A stretch of DNA of 64,000 nt from Bradyrhizobium sp. CCBAU 51765 (lineage in GTDB: Bacteria; Pseudomonadota; Alphaproteobacteria; Rhizobiales; Xanthobacteraceae). How positions within the stretch are numbered: the first letter of the stretch is position 1; every line of letters starts with the position of its first letter. Positions 52,369-61,391 of this stretch are shown here, one piece after another. The stretch is taken from the NCBI RefSeq assembly GCF_015291725.1, contig NZ_CP030038.1, positions 5,941,001-6,005,000 on the forward strand. Reading direction: 5' to 3'. The notes under the pieces were generated by a model, which was not told the origin of the DNA, ran no database searches, and worked only from the letters and a program-made list of their open reading frames with translations. A program made the position numbers and the translations under genes.

Positions 52369-52372
52369 GCGC

Positions 52373-53593
52373 TCACGCCAGCGCGCTCTTCAGGTCGAAG
52401 CTCTCGTCCGCGGCCTGCTCCGGCGTGATCGAGCGGTCCATGCTCTGCAGGCGGCGGCCGAACATGTGATCGCCGGCGCGGTTGATCGATTCGATGCCGA
52501 GCAGCTTGTCGCCCTTGTAGCAGAACGCCGAGAACGCCTTCCTGGCGGGATCGCCGCGCAACACGACGCGGTCGTAGCCGGTGGTAAGGCCAGCGATCTG
52601 GAGCTTGTCGTCGCCCTGGTCGCTCCAGAACCAGGGATGGCTGTCGTAGGGCTTCTTGTCGCCGGTCAGCCGCGCCGCAAGGCAGCGGGCGTGATCGGTG
52701 GCGTTCTGCACCGATTCCAGCCGCAGCGATCCGCCGAAGCGCGGGCTCGCGAACAGCGCGCAATCGCCGATCGCAGAGATGTCAGGATCGGCCGTCGCAA
52801 GATATTCGTCGACGATGATGCCGGCCGCGACCGGCAGCCCCGCCCCCGCGGCAAGCTCGATGTTCGGCAGCACGCCGACGCCGACCACGACGAGGTCGGC
52901 CGGCAGATGCCGGCCGTCGCTTAAAGAAACGCCCGTGACCTTACCGCCCTCCGCCTCGATCGAGGTGGCCTGCACGCCGAGGTGAATGCGGATGCCGGCC
53001 TCGCGATGGCGTTCCTGAAAATACTCCGAGACCTCTGATGTCACCGCCCGCGCCATCACGCGCGGGGCAAGCTCGAGCACGTCGACCTCGAGGCCCTTGA
53101 TCCGCGCGGTGGAGGCGAATTCGAGACCGATGAAGCCGGCGCCGATGATCACGGCGCGCTTCTTCGACGGCATGATCTTGCGCAGCGCCTCGCTGTCGTC
53201 GAGGATGCGCAAATATTTCACGTCCGGAAGGTTGGCGTTGGGCAGGTCGAGCAGGCGATTGCGCGCGCCGGTCGCCAGCACGAGGTGGCCGTAAGCCAGC
53301 GTCTCGCCGGATTCGAGATGCACCTTGTGCCCCGCGCGGTCGATCGAGGCGGCGCGGCCCGCGATCAGCTCGATCTTCTGGTCCTGATAGAATTTCTCGG
53401 GCCGGAACATCAGGCTCTCCGGCCCCGCAGAGCCCTTGATGTAGGCCTTCGACAGTGGCGGGCGCTGATAGGGCAGATGCGCCTCGTCATTGACCAGGCA
53501 GATGCGCTCCGAAAAGCCGGCCTGGCGCAGCGACGCCGCGACCTGATAGCCGCCATGGCCTGCGCCGACGATGATCACCGGACCGCCCGTCAT
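52373..53593 (-). CDS. FAD-dependent ferredoxin reductase (putidaredoxin/rhodocoxin reductase type)
   Basis: 406 aa. FAD motif VIIVGAGHGGYQVAASLRQAG at the N-terminus, YQRPPLSKAYI typical of the family, a second dinucleotide motif (NAD) VIIGAGFIGLEFAS (about 148) and GDCALF near 285 (FAD). It passes electrons from NAD(P)H to a ferredoxin serving P450s or dioxygenases; the CYP gene at 30822 lacks its own reductase, so this is a candidate partner, though 20 kb away. Start 53593 (MTGGPVIIVGAG); ATG 53605 is also possible. Confidence 0.9.
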   Translation of the reverse strand: MTGGPVIIVGAGHGGYQVAASLRQAGFSERICLVNDEAHLPYQRPPLSKAYIKGSAGPESLMFRPEKFYQDQKIELIAGRAASIDRAGHKVHLESGETLAYGHLVLATGARNRLLDLPNANLPDVKYLRILDDSEALRKIMPSKKRAVIIGAGFIGLEFASTARIKGLEVDVLELAPRVMARAVTSEVSEYFQERHREAGIRIHLGVQATSIEAEGGKVTGVSLSDGRHLPADLVVVGVGVLPNIELAAGAGLPVAAGIIVDEYLATADPDISAIGDCALFASPRFGGSLRLESVQNATDHARCLAARLTGDKKPYDSHPWFWSDQGDDKLQIAGLTTGYDRVVLRGDPARKAFSAFCYKGDKLLGIESINRAGDHMFGRRLQSMDRSITPEQAADESFDLKSALA

Positions 53594-53820
53594 TGGACAG
53601 CCCATTTCCGGAAGACACGAGCGTAACCCATGCCGTCTCCTCTCTCGCTGATTCTGGTTGCTGGCCTTAGGAGGAGCCGGCGCTCGTGTCCGTCCCTTGA
53701 CGAAGGCAGCCCCATTTGAGCCGATCGTTCCGCCCGGCGCAAGAGCGGCGGCCGGGGATTGTCACCCCTCGCCTTCTGCGATTTAGTTCGAGCCTCGACC
53801 TCCTGCCGGGGATTTTCCAA

Positions 53821-54615
53821 ATGACCGCTCCCGTCTCAAAGCCCGATGATCCCGCCCTGCTGCGGATCGACGGCCCGATCGCGACCATCACGCTGAACCG
53901 CCCTGCCGCGTTCAACGCGATCAACCTTGCGATTGCCCAGAAGCTCGAACAGCTCGCGACCTATATCGAAGGCGCGGACGAGATCCGCGTCGTCGTCCTC
54001 GAAGGCGAGGGACGCGCGTTCTGCGCCGGCGGCGATCTGCAGACGATCGGAGCCGCCGCCGAAGCCGGCACGGTGACGCCCGTCGTCGGCGAGCTGCTCA
54101 AGCATTATCATGCCTTCATCGAGACCGTCAGGCGCATGCCGAAGATCTCGCTCTCCAGCGTGCACGGCTCGGCCGCCGGCGCCGGCATGGGCCTCGCCTT
54201 CGTCACCGATCTCTGCATCGCCGCCGACGACGCCAGGTTCACGCCGGCCTATGCCAAGATCGGGGTGTCGCCGGACGGCGGCTCGACCGTCGGCATCGTC
54301 GGCACGGTCGGATCGCGCCGGGCGCTGCAGGTCTTCCTCGCCGAGGACAATTTCACCGCGCAGCAGGCCTATGAATGGGGCCTGGTCGCCAAGACCGTTC
54401 CCGCGACCCAGCTGAAGGCGGCGACGCGGCAACTCGCCGAGCGCCTCGCGCAAAATCCGCCGGCCGCGATCGCAGGCACCAAGCAGCTGGTCTACCAGGC
54501 CGCGACCACGCCGGTGAAGCAGCAGTTAGACGCCGAGGAGCACAAGATCATCATGGCGATGAACACGGAGGCGTTCCGCACCGCCGTGAAGAAGTTCACG
54601 AGCAAGTCGAAGTGA
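53821..54615 (+). CDS. Enoyl-CoA hydratase/isomerase family protein
   Basis: 264 aa crotonase-fold protein. Oxyanion-hole segments GEGRAFCAGGDLQ (about 61-73) and HGSAAGAGMGLAFVTD (about 119-134), then ARFTPAYAKIGVSPDGGST, where the PDGG turn is typical of CoA-thioester hydratases. Catalytic Glu residues of classical hydratases are not plainly present, so an isomerase or thioesterase-like activity is possible. Stop overlaps the GTG start of the phosphatase gene. Confidence 0.88.
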   Translation: MTAPVSKPDDPALLRIDGPIATITLNRPAAFNAINLAIAQKLEQLATYIEGADEIRVVVLEGEGRAFCAGGDLQTIGAAAEAGTVTPVVGELLKHYHAFIETVRRMPKISLSSVHGSAAGAGMGLAFVTDLCIAADDARFTPAYAKIGVSPDGGSTVGIVGTVGSRRALQVFLAEDNFTAQQAYEWGLVAKTVPATQLKAATRQLAERLAQNPPAAIAGTKQLVYQAATTPVKQQLDAEEHKIIMAMNTEAFRTAVKKFTSKSK

Positions 54616-55187
54616 CGAGGCCCGCGCGCACGTTCTACGGCCTTCGTCACGGTGCGACCGACTGGAATCGCGAGGGGCGGTTCCAGGGCCGCACCGACAA
54701 TCCGCTGAACGACGATGGCCTGCGACAAGCGCGCGAGGCCGCGCATGTGCTGCGCGGCATCGGGATCAGCCGCATCGTCGCAAGCCCCCTGGTTCGCGCG
54801 GCGCGGACGGCCGAGATCATCGCGGACGTGATCGCAGTGCCGCTCGCGATCGACGCCAGCATCATCGAGTTTGATTTCGGCAGCTTTGAAGGCCTCCCCG
54901 TCCGCGACCTCATGATCAAGCACGGCGTCAAATCCGCGACGGGTCTCGTGTCGATCCTGCCGGCCGACGGCGAAAGCTGGGACGCCATGGCCGAACGGTC
55001 GCTGGCCTGCGTCTCGGGGTGGCTCGCGCGCCATCCCGGCGACAATCTCCTGTTCGTCTGCCACGACGCCGTGATGCAAGCCATGGCAAACGCACTATGT
55101 GGCAGCTATTTCAAGAACAGCCACGGCACGCCGTTCCGCTACCTGCACGAAGACGCGCAGTGGCGGATCGAGCAGGTCGTTACCTAG
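54612..55187 (+). CDS. Histidine phosphatase family protein (phosphoglycerate mutase-like)
   Basis: 191 aa. The RHG phosphate pocket GLRHGATDWNREGRFQG (about 9-25) and a second His in LLFVCHDAVMQAMANAL (about 147-163) are the family hallmarks; SPLVRAARTAEII is present. Starts with GTG overlapping the preceding hydratase stop (GTGA), so translationally coupled. Cofactor-dependent mutase versus phosphatase cannot be decided; coupling to a CoA enzyme suggests a phosphatase of a small metabolite. Confidence 0.85.
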   Translation: MTRPARTFYGLRHGATDWNREGRFQGRTDNPLNDDGLRQAREAAHVLRGIGISRIVASPLVRAARTAEIIADVIAVPLAIDASIIEFDFGSFEGLPVRDLMIKHGVKSATGLVSILPADGESWDAMAERSLACVSGWLARHPGDNLLFVCHDAVMQAMANALCGSYFKNSHGTPFRYLHEDAQWRIEQVVT

Positions 55188-55254
55188 GACAGATGCAGCC
55201 TGTCTCCGCCGGCAATTTGAAGCAGCCGATCCGAGCGTTCGTTCGCGCGGCCGA

Positions 55255-56973
55255 TCAACGCTTATCCGTCTGCTTCCCGGTCCTCTGCATGAAGTCGAAG
55301 TCGCAGCCCTCGTCGGCCTGCATGATGGTCTCGTTGAACAGCCAGGCGTAGCCGCGCCGCGTTTCCTCGGGGACGGCGGCCGGCGTCAGCGCGGCGCGGC
55401 GCCGCTCCAGCTCGGCGGCATCGACCAGCAGTTCGATGCTGCGCTTTTCGACATCGAGGCGGATCATGTCGCCGTTCTGCACCAGCGCCAGCGGCCCGCC
55501 GACGGCGGATTCCGGCGTGATATGCAGCACGATGGTGCCGAAAGCGGTGCCGCTCATGCGCGCATCCGAGATGCGCACCATGTCCTTGGTGCCGCCGCGC
55601 GCGAGCTTCTTCGGGATCGGCAGATAGCCCGCCTCGGGCATGCCGGGCGCACCCTTCGGGCCGGCATTGCGCAGCACCAGCACGTCGTCGGAGTTCACAT
55701 CGAGATCGGGATCGTCGACCCGCAAGGTCATGTCCTCGACGGATTCGAAAACGACTGCGCGCCCGGTGTGCTGCAGCAGCTTCGGGCTCGCGGCCGACTG
55801 CTTGATGACGGCGCCGCGCGGCGCGAGATTGCCGTGCAGGATGGCGAGACCGCCTTCCTTCTTGATCGGGTTGTCACGCGAACGAATCGCGTCCTGGCCC
55901 GGCACGTCCTCGGCATTCGCCGCGATCTCGCGCAACGTCTGGCCCGAGATGGTCCTGGCATCGAGATCGATGAGATCGCCGAGCTGCGCCAGCAGTTTCG
56001 GCACGCCGCCGGCGTGATGGAAATGCTCCATGTAATGCTCGCCCGACGGCTTGAGATCGACCAGCACCGGCACCTCGCGGCCGATCCGGTCGAACATCTC
56101 GAGATCGAGCCGGTGCGGCGAGCGATGCGCCATCGCGGTCAGATGGATCAGGCCATTGGTCGATCCGCCGATCGCCTGGAGGACGACCTGCGCATTCCTG
56201 AAAGAGGCAGGCGTCAACAACTCGCTCGGCTTCGGCCCCTTCGTCTTCGCCATCTCGGCGGCCACCTTGCCGCTCGCCTCGGCGAGACGGAAACGCTCGG
56301 CGTGCGGCGCCGGGATCGTTGCGCTCATCGGTAGCGACAGGCCCATGGCTTCGATCATGCAGGCCATGGTCGAGGCCGTGCCCATCACCATGCAGGTGCC
56401 GACCGACGGCGCCAGACGCCCATTCACCGCCTCGATCTCGACGTCGTCCATGTCACCGGCGCGATACTTGGCCCATAGACGGCGGCAATCCGTGCAGGCC
56501 CCCAGCACCTCGCCCTTGTGATGGCCGACCACCATGGGCCCCACCGGGATCACCACCGTCGGCAGATCCGCGCTGATCGCCGCCATCACCTGCGCCGGCA
56601 GCGTCTTGTCGCAGCCGCCGATCACGATCACCGAATCCATCGGCTGGGCGCGGATCATCTCCTCGGTGTCCATCGCCATCAGGTTGCGCAGGTACATCGA
56701 GGTCGGATGCGCAAAGCTCTCGGCGATCGAGATGGTCGGGAACACGAACGGCATCGCGCCGGACAACATCACGCCGCGCTTGGCGGCTTCGATGATCTGC
56801 GGGACGTTGCCGTGGCAGGGATTGTAGTCGCTATAGGTGTTGGTGATGCCGACGATCGGACGTTCGAGCGCGTCGTCGGAGTAGCCCATCGCCTTGATGA
56901 ACGCCTTGCGCAGGAACAGCGAGAAGCCGGCATCGCCGTAGCTCGTCAAACCCTTACGCAAGCCGCTCGTCAT
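55255..56973 (-). CDS. IlvD/Edd-family dehydratase (sugar-acid or dihydroxy-acid dehydratase)
   Basis: 572 aa Fe-S dehydratase. NTYSDYNPCHGNVP near 50, IGGCDKTLPAQVMA (cluster Cys, about 120) and SVGTCMVMGTASTMACMIEA (about 192-211) with a second Cys, followed by AIGGSTNGLIHL. The AST rather than ANT in the TxxTM motif and the overall pattern are closer to sugar-acid (arabonate/xylonate) dehydratases than to biosynthetic IlvD, as is the location next to two sugar kinases. ATG 56973 (MTSGLRKGLTSYGD) is preferred over the upstream start. Convergent with the phosphatase gene. Confidence 0.85.
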   Translation of the reverse strand: MTSGLRKGLTSYGDAGFSLFLRKAFIKAMGYSDDALERPIVGITNTYSDYNPCHGNVPQIIEAAKRGVMLSGAMPFVFPTISIAESFAHPTSMYLRNLMAMDTEEMIRAQPMDSVIVIGGCDKTLPAQVMAAISADLPTVVIPVGPMVVGHHKGEVLGACTDCRRLWAKYRAGDMDDVEIEAVNGRLAPSVGTCMVMGTASTMACMIEAMGLSLPMSATIPAPHAERFRLAEASGKVAAEMAKTKGPKPSELLTPASFRNAQVVLQAIGGSTNGLIHLTAMAHRSPHRLDLEMFDRIGREVPVLVDLKPSGEHYMEHFHHAGGVPKLLAQLGDLIDLDARTISGQTLREIAANAEDVPGQDAIRSRDNPIKKEGGLAILHGNLAPRGAVIKQSAASPKLLQHTGRAVVFESVEDMTLRVDDPDLDVNSDDVLVLRNAGPKGAPGMPEAGYLPIPKKLARGGTKDMVRISDARMSGTAFGTIVLHITPESAVGGPLALVQNGDMIRLDVEKRSIELLVDAAELERRRAALTPAAVPEETRRGYAWLFNETIMQADEGCDFDFMQRTGKQTDKR

Positions 56974-57194
56974 CAGGTCGCTCCGTCCAGTTTGCCATGG
57001 TGGTACCGCCTCGCCCCGTATTGTCAACAAGACGCGCAAATGGATCCGGCGGAGCTCATCCTTTCCCGAGGACCATCGTCTGGTAGATTCTCCTCGATCT
57101 CACAACCGATTAACGCCTTGTTAGAAAACTCTAGCGCAAATGGTTCTTGAAACAAATAACAACCATGCCGGGTTCCTTCACCCGGAGAAATCCC

Positions 57195-58121
57195 ATGAAC
57201 GTACCCGGTGTCCTGATCGCAGCGGCTTTCGGCGCAGCATTTTTCGCGGTGGAGTATGTGTGGTACTACCAGCCCGAATTGATCAATCCTGACGTCCTGA
57301 TCAGCGCGCTCTCCTCCGAACACATGAAAGCTCGCGCAGCCGTTCGACATGCGCTGATCGATCCAGCGACGGCCACATTCGGCGCGTTGCGTTCAGTCGA
57401 AGCCGGCGCGGCGAGGTATGTTTGCGGCGGTGTCAAGGCAAGGGACAAGTCCGGCAAGGTCATCGACGCCGCTTTCGTCTACACTGTTGCCATTGATTTT
57501 GCCCGCATCGATGATGACGGACGCATTACGCGTCAGCGTTCGGGATACCGGCCCTGCCCCACCGAGGACGACAAGGTCGCGCAACAGCGGCCGGCTCTGT
57601 CACCCGGCGCGTCGGCGGTCGTCAAGACCGTTCAGAAGATTGCCCCCGAGGTGCAGACGTCGATTGCGCCCGTCCTGACAGCGCCTGCGCCCTCGGCGGG
57701 CGGATCGTCGTCTGGCGGGACAATGGAGCAGCAGATCCGCGAGTTGGCCGGCCGGACCGTTCCGCCCGATGCCGCACATGGACAGGCAAATCCGCCCGCG
57801 AAGCGCGAGGCCGCCAAGGAAGGCGACTGGCGAGCCGATCGGCCTCCCACCGCCTGGCCCACATTCCCTCCGGACCACGCATTGGCGAAGCCAACCCGGA
57901 AGCGAACCCCGTCGGAAGCACTGGCCCTGGCGAAAGATGTCGAGGACCGCTGGAAGCGGGCGGAGTCATCGGGTGACATCTCCATGCGTCCTTCAGCGGA
58001 CGACATCAACGAGGCCTGCCGCGCGCTGCTCACGATCGATTCAAGAGACGCCCAATATCCAAACGCGTGGGCCGCCTTTGCACGATTGCAGAAGATAAGC
58101 CGGGACATCGCCGGAGGTTGA
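57195..58121 (+). CDS. Hypothetical protein with N-terminal transmembrane anchor
   Basis: 308 aa. One hydrophobic segment (VLIAAAFGAAFFAVEYVWYY, about 6-25), then a soluble domain (DPATATFGALRSVEAGAARYVCGGVKARDKSG, about 53-85) resembling small rhizobial proteins with a conserved Cys, a Pro/Ala-rich linker (about 140-240) and a helical tail with SEALALAKDVEDRWKRA. Not recognised. Preceded by a 222-bp gap with no gene. Probably anchored with the bulk in the periplasm. Confidence 0.65.
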   Translation: MNVPGVLIAAAFGAAFFAVEYVWYYQPELINPDVLISALSSEHMKARAAVRHALIDPATATFGALRSVEAGAARYVCGGVKARDKSGKVIDAAFVYTVAIDFARIDDDGRITRQRSGYRPCPTEDDKVAQQRPALSPGASAVVKTVQKIAPEVQTSIAPVLTAPAPSAGGSSSGGTMEQQIRELAGRTVPPDAAHGQANPPAKREAAKEGDWRADRPPTAWPTFPPDHALAKPTRKRTPSEALALAKDVEDRWKRAESSGDISMRPSADDINEACRALLTIDSRDAQYPNAWAAFARLQKISRDIAGG

Positions 58122-58144
58122 TTTCGATTCGCTTGACTGGCTGG

Positions 58145-58161
58145 GCAGACGTCCTGTCTGC
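58145..58161. terminator. Weak hairpin after the hypothetical gene
   Basis: GCAGAC / GTCTGC arms with a 5-base loop, 24 bases beyond the stop at 58121, in the 408-bp gene-free gap 58122-58529. No T run follows, so termination is doubtful. The rest of the gap shows only the Fur-like site. Confidence 0.25.
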
Positions 58162-58443
58162 AGCCCCTTGCCGGCAGCACGGTCAATGCCTCCGGCCGGC
58201 ACGCCGTGGCCCACAAGCGCGCAAGGACCCCACAATTTTCCCAGCCGCTCGCGATCCGCACTGGTCTCGCATGGTCGGTGCGGCCACTTGGTCTTGCATC
58301 AATTGAGGCCCGACCCGCGCGAATTCCCGGCCCCCCGGCTCGCACCCAGGAGATTGCGCTGGAGCCCAGTCCAGCCGCGACACTTGAACGCAACTAAGAA
58401 CGAGTCGCAACAATTGCATCGAGGGCATTTCTATGGAATGTTT

Positions 58444-58464
58444 TGCGAATGACTTGCATTTGCA
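58444..58464 (+). promoter_or_regulatory. Fur-box-like imperfect palindrome
   Basis: TGCGAATGACTTGCATTTGC plus one A; the arms TGCGAATG and CATTTGCA pair with one mismatch and resemble Fur-type boxes upstream of outer-membrane receptor genes. It lies 66 bp before the predicted GTG start of the outer-membrane-like protein. The regulator could be a Fur/Mur-type protein. Confidence 0.35.
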
Positions 58465-58529
58465 TACGGTCGGCGCGTGCCTGAGACCTTCTGTCCATCA
58501 GCGAGTCTCGGCTTAGAGGTGAATTGTTC

Positions 58530-59498
58530 GTGTCTGGAATATTGAGCTTCCCGCACGCCGTAGCGGCGGCAACGATCGTGGCCAGCCAGCTGGCAAGCTG
58601 TGCCTTGGCCTTCGCCGACGACAAGCTGGAACGCACATATGGTACGCCTCGCGACCCGCTCAGCCACGCCGCCTCGAAGCCTGCGCAAAACCTGCCGTCA
58701 GCCCACGCGGAGATCGACACCGAGCACATTTTCGGCTTCAGCATGGGCTCCGACATCGGCAAGCCCGGCGAAATCGAGATCGAGTTCGAGAATGTCGGCG
58801 CGTTCGGCAAGCGCTCCGGCAGCTACGCGGCCTGGGCCAATCTCAATCAGATCAAGTACACGGTCTCGGACAATTTCCGGATCGCACCCGGATTTGCACT
58901 GAGCGGACAGCGCATCAGCGGCGTTCCGGGACTTGCCGATCATTCGGATGTCTCTTTCAGCGGCGCCGCGCTTGAACTGCGCTACAAGCTGGTCGATCGC
59001 GCCGCCGCACCCTTTGGGCTCACCCTCCACGCACAGCCCGGCTGGAGCCGGATCGACGACGCCAGCGGCATGCATATCCAGCAATATGGCGCAGAGTTTG
59101 CCGCGCTGTTCGATCGCGAGCTGGTCAAGGACAGGCTGTTTGCGGCCTTCAACGTCTGGTACGGGACCGGCGGAACCCGCGAGATCGTCACCAATCTTTG
59201 GCGACACGATTCCGAGATGCAGCTCCAGGCGGCGATCTCGTACGCAGTGCAGCCCGAGCTCTTGTTCGGCCTCGGCGTACGCTACGCGCGGGCCTATGAC
59301 GGCGGCGCACTCGACCGCTTCGTAGGCGACGCCGTCTTCGCCGGCCCGACCTTCTCCTACAGTATCTCGAAGGAAGTCGGCATCTCCGGCACCTGGCAGA
59401 TGCAGGTCGCGGGCAAGGCGATCGGCGACAACCGCAGCCTCAACCTCGAGCAGTTCGAGCGGCACCAGGCACTGTTGCGTCTCAACCTGCATTTCTGA
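58530..59498 (+). CDS. Predicted exported beta-rich (outer-membrane-like) protein
   Basis: 322 aa. A signal peptide (about 1-29, ending CALAFADD) is followed by repeated amphipathic strands with alternating residues and aromatic caps, e.g. YAAWANLNQIKYTVSDNFRI, and a C-terminal HQALLRLNLHF ending in Phe, typical of BAM-assembled outer-membrane barrels. No named family recognised. GTG 58530 has GAGGTGA upstream at good spacing; TTG 58524 is a closer alternative. A Fur-like box is upstream, hinting at iron or metal response. Confidence 0.65.
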   Translation: MSGILSFPHAVAAATIVASQLASCALAFADDKLERTYGTPRDPLSHAASKPAQNLPSAHAEIDTEHIFGFSMGSDIGKPGEIEIEFENVGAFGKRSGSYAAWANLNQIKYTVSDNFRIAPGFALSGQRISGVPGLADHSDVSFSGAALELRYKLVDRAAAPFGLTLHAQPGWSRIDDASGMHIQQYGAEFAALFDRELVKDRLFAAFNVWYGTGGTREIVTNLWRHDSEMQLQAAISYAVQPELLFGLGVRYARAYDGGALDRFVGDAVFAGPTFSYSISKEVGISGTWQMQVAGKAIGDNRSLNLEQFERHQALLRLNLHF

Positions 59499-59516
59499 TG
59501 TCCTCGCCCGACGCAG

Positions 59517-60449
59517 TTACGCCCGCTGCCTCGGCGACGCCACGTCCCGGGGCATGTCGGCCAAGCGCGCCCTCAGGCGCGGTACTGCAAAATCGAGAAA
59601 GGCTCGCAGTTTGGCCGGCATGAAGCGGTTGGGCGAATAGACGAAGTTGACCGGCTGCGGCGGCGGCTGAAACTCCTGCAGTAGCGCGACCAGCGCTCCG
59701 GACCGCAGCGGGTCGGCGACGAGGTATGAGAACGCGACGGTAACTCCTATGCCTGCCCGTGCGGCATCGAAGGCCGATTCGAGATTGCTCGCAATGAAGC
59801 GCGACCGCACCGGGACAGCATACTCGGTCTGCCCTCGTTTGAACCTCCAGGTGTTCGGCGACTGAAGCGGAGGATAGCTGATGCAGTCATGCGCAGAGAG
59901 GTCGTCGGGAGACTGCGGTATCCCGCGTAATTCCAGATAGGCCGGACTGGCGCATGCCACGCGGTGAATGTCTCCGACGCGCACCGCGATCAGGCCGCTG
60001 TCGGCGAGTTCGCCGACGCGAAGCGCGACGTCAATGTGCTCGTCCAGGAGATTGAGCGTCCGGTCCTGCAAATTGAGCTGAACGTCGACCTCCGGGAAGG
60101 CTGCAAGGAACTCGGCCAGGATCGGCTGCAGGCAGAGGCGGCCGAGGGCGACGAGCGTCGTGACACTCAGATCCCCGCGCGGCGTGGTGTATTCGCCGGA
60201 GGCAACCCGCTCGGCCTCGGCGACATCGGCAAGAATTCGCTTGGCCGCGGCGATGTAGGAGCGCCCGGCGTCGGTGGGAACGAGGACGCGGCTTGATCGG
60301 TGAAACAGCTTGGTGCGCAGGTGCTCCTCGAGCTCCGAGACCTTCCGGCTCACCGTTGCCAACGGCATTTTCTGGCGGCGTGCGGCGGCGGACAGGCTGC
60401 CGGCCTCCGCCACCGCCAAAACCACCGACATGCTTTCGAGACGATCCAT
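59517..60449 (-). CDS. LysR-family transcriptional regulator
   Basis: 310 aa. The N-terminal winged HTH starts MDRLESMSVVLAVAEAGSLSAAARRQKMP and contains the recognition helix ATVSRKVSELEEHLRTKLF; the co-inducer domain follows from about 90. It belongs to the group with DRLESMxxF-type starts that regulate nearby dehydrogenases or quinone enzymes. Divergent from an SDR operon with a 100-bp shared region carrying a dyad; convergent with the exported protein gene (18 bp between stops). Probable autoregulator and activator of 60550-63000. Confidence 0.92.
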   Translation of the reverse strand: MDRLESMSVVLAVAEAGSLSAAARRQKMPLATVSRKVSELEEHLRTKLFHRSSRVLVPTDAGRSYIAAAKRILADVAEAERVASGEYTTPRGDLSVTTLVALGRLCLQPILAEFLAAFPEVDVQLNLQDRTLNLLDEHIDVALRVGELADSGLIAVRVGDIHRVACASPAYLELRGIPQSPDDLSAHDCISYPPLQSPNTWRFKRGQTEYAVPVRSRFIASNLESAFDAARAGIGVTVAFSYLVADPLRSGALVALLQEFQPPPQPVNFVYSPNRFMPAKLRAFLDFAVPRLRARLADMPRDVASPRQRA

Positions 60450-60455
60450 CTAGAA

Positions 60456-60472
60456 CTTCCATATTCTGGAAG
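60456..60472. promoter_or_regulatory. Candidate LysR operator between divergent genes
   Basis: CTTCCA-TATTC-TGGAAG, perfect 6-bp arms containing a T-N11-A core; a second partial site TTCCGGAA lies at 60505-60512. Both lie in the 100-bp shared region between the LysR gene and the SDR operon, as expected for a LysR-type recall/activation pair. Confidence 0.55.
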
Positions 60473-60549
60473 GATAGATCCCGAATTTGCCAGATACCGG
60501 TCATTTCCGGAAGTACCTATTCCTCTCCGCACCGAAACGGAGAGCGAAA

Positions 60550-61362
60550 ATGACCCAGACCAGAAAAGGCACGGCCCTCATCACCGGTGCTTCGACCGGA
60601 ATCGGCGCGATCTACGCCGACCGCCTGGCGAAACGCGGCCACGACCTCATCCTCGTTGCGCGCAACAGGCAGCGGCTCGCATCGCTGGCGCGCAGGCTCG
60701 CCAATGAAAGCGGCGGCAAGGTAGAGACGGTGCAAGCCGATCTCACTTCCCCGTCCGACCTGCGCCATGTCGAGCAACTCCTCAGAACCGAGCCCGGCAT
60801 CTCGGTGCTGGTCAACAACGCCGGCGTCGGCGCCTCAGCCCCACTGATCGCCTCCGACATCGACAAGATGGAGGACATGATCCGCCTCAACGTCGGCGCG
60901 CTGACGCGCCTGACTTACGCGGCGGTGCCCGGATTCATCGCCCGCGGCCATGGCACGATCATCAACATCGCTTCCATCGTCGCGATCGCGCCGGAACTGC
61001 TGAACGCCGTCTACGGCGGCTCGAAAGCCTTCGTGCTCGCATTCACCCAGTCACTCGTTCACGAACTCGCCGGCAAGGGCATCCGCGTGCAAGCCGTGCT
61101 GCCGGGCGCCACTGCGACCGAGTTTTGGGATGTCGCCGGTACACCGGTTCACCAACTGCCCGCCGAGATCGTCATGTCGGCCGACGACATGGTCGACGCG
61201 GCGCTCGCAGGTCTCGACCTCGGCGAGGTCGTGACGATCCCGGCGCTGGCCGACCGCTCCGCGTGGGATCGCCACGAGAGCACGCGGCTCGCCATGACGA
61301 ACAAGCTCTCGAGCGCCATTCCCGCCCCTCGCTACAACCTGCACACGCACGTGAATGCGTGA
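60550..61362 (+). CDS. Short-chain dehydrogenase/reductase (SDR)
   Basis: 270 aa classical SDR. Cofactor motif TGASTGIG (about 13-20), NNAGVG (about 94), Ser in INIASIVAIA (about 142), and catalytic Tyr-x3-Lys in YGGSK (about 159-163). NADP preference is plausible from the RNR after the second strand (LVARNRQ). First gene of the LysR-controlled operon; preceded by GAAACGGAGAGCGAAA. Substrate unknown. Confidence 0.9.
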   Translation: MTQTRKGTALITGASTGIGAIYADRLAKRGHDLILVARNRQRLASLARRLANESGGKVETVQADLTSPSDLRHVEQLLRTEPGISVLVNNAGVGASAPLIASDIDKMEDMIRLNVGALTRLTYAAVPGFIARGHGTIINIASIVAIAPELLNAVYGGSKAFVLAFTQSLVHELAGKGIRVQAVLPGATATEFWDVAGTPVHQLPAEIVMSADDMVDAALAGLDLGEVVTIPALADRSAWDRHESTRLAMTNKLSSAIPAPRYNLHTHVNA

Positions 61363-61391
61363 GCGATACCCAGCATCAAACGGAGACAACC

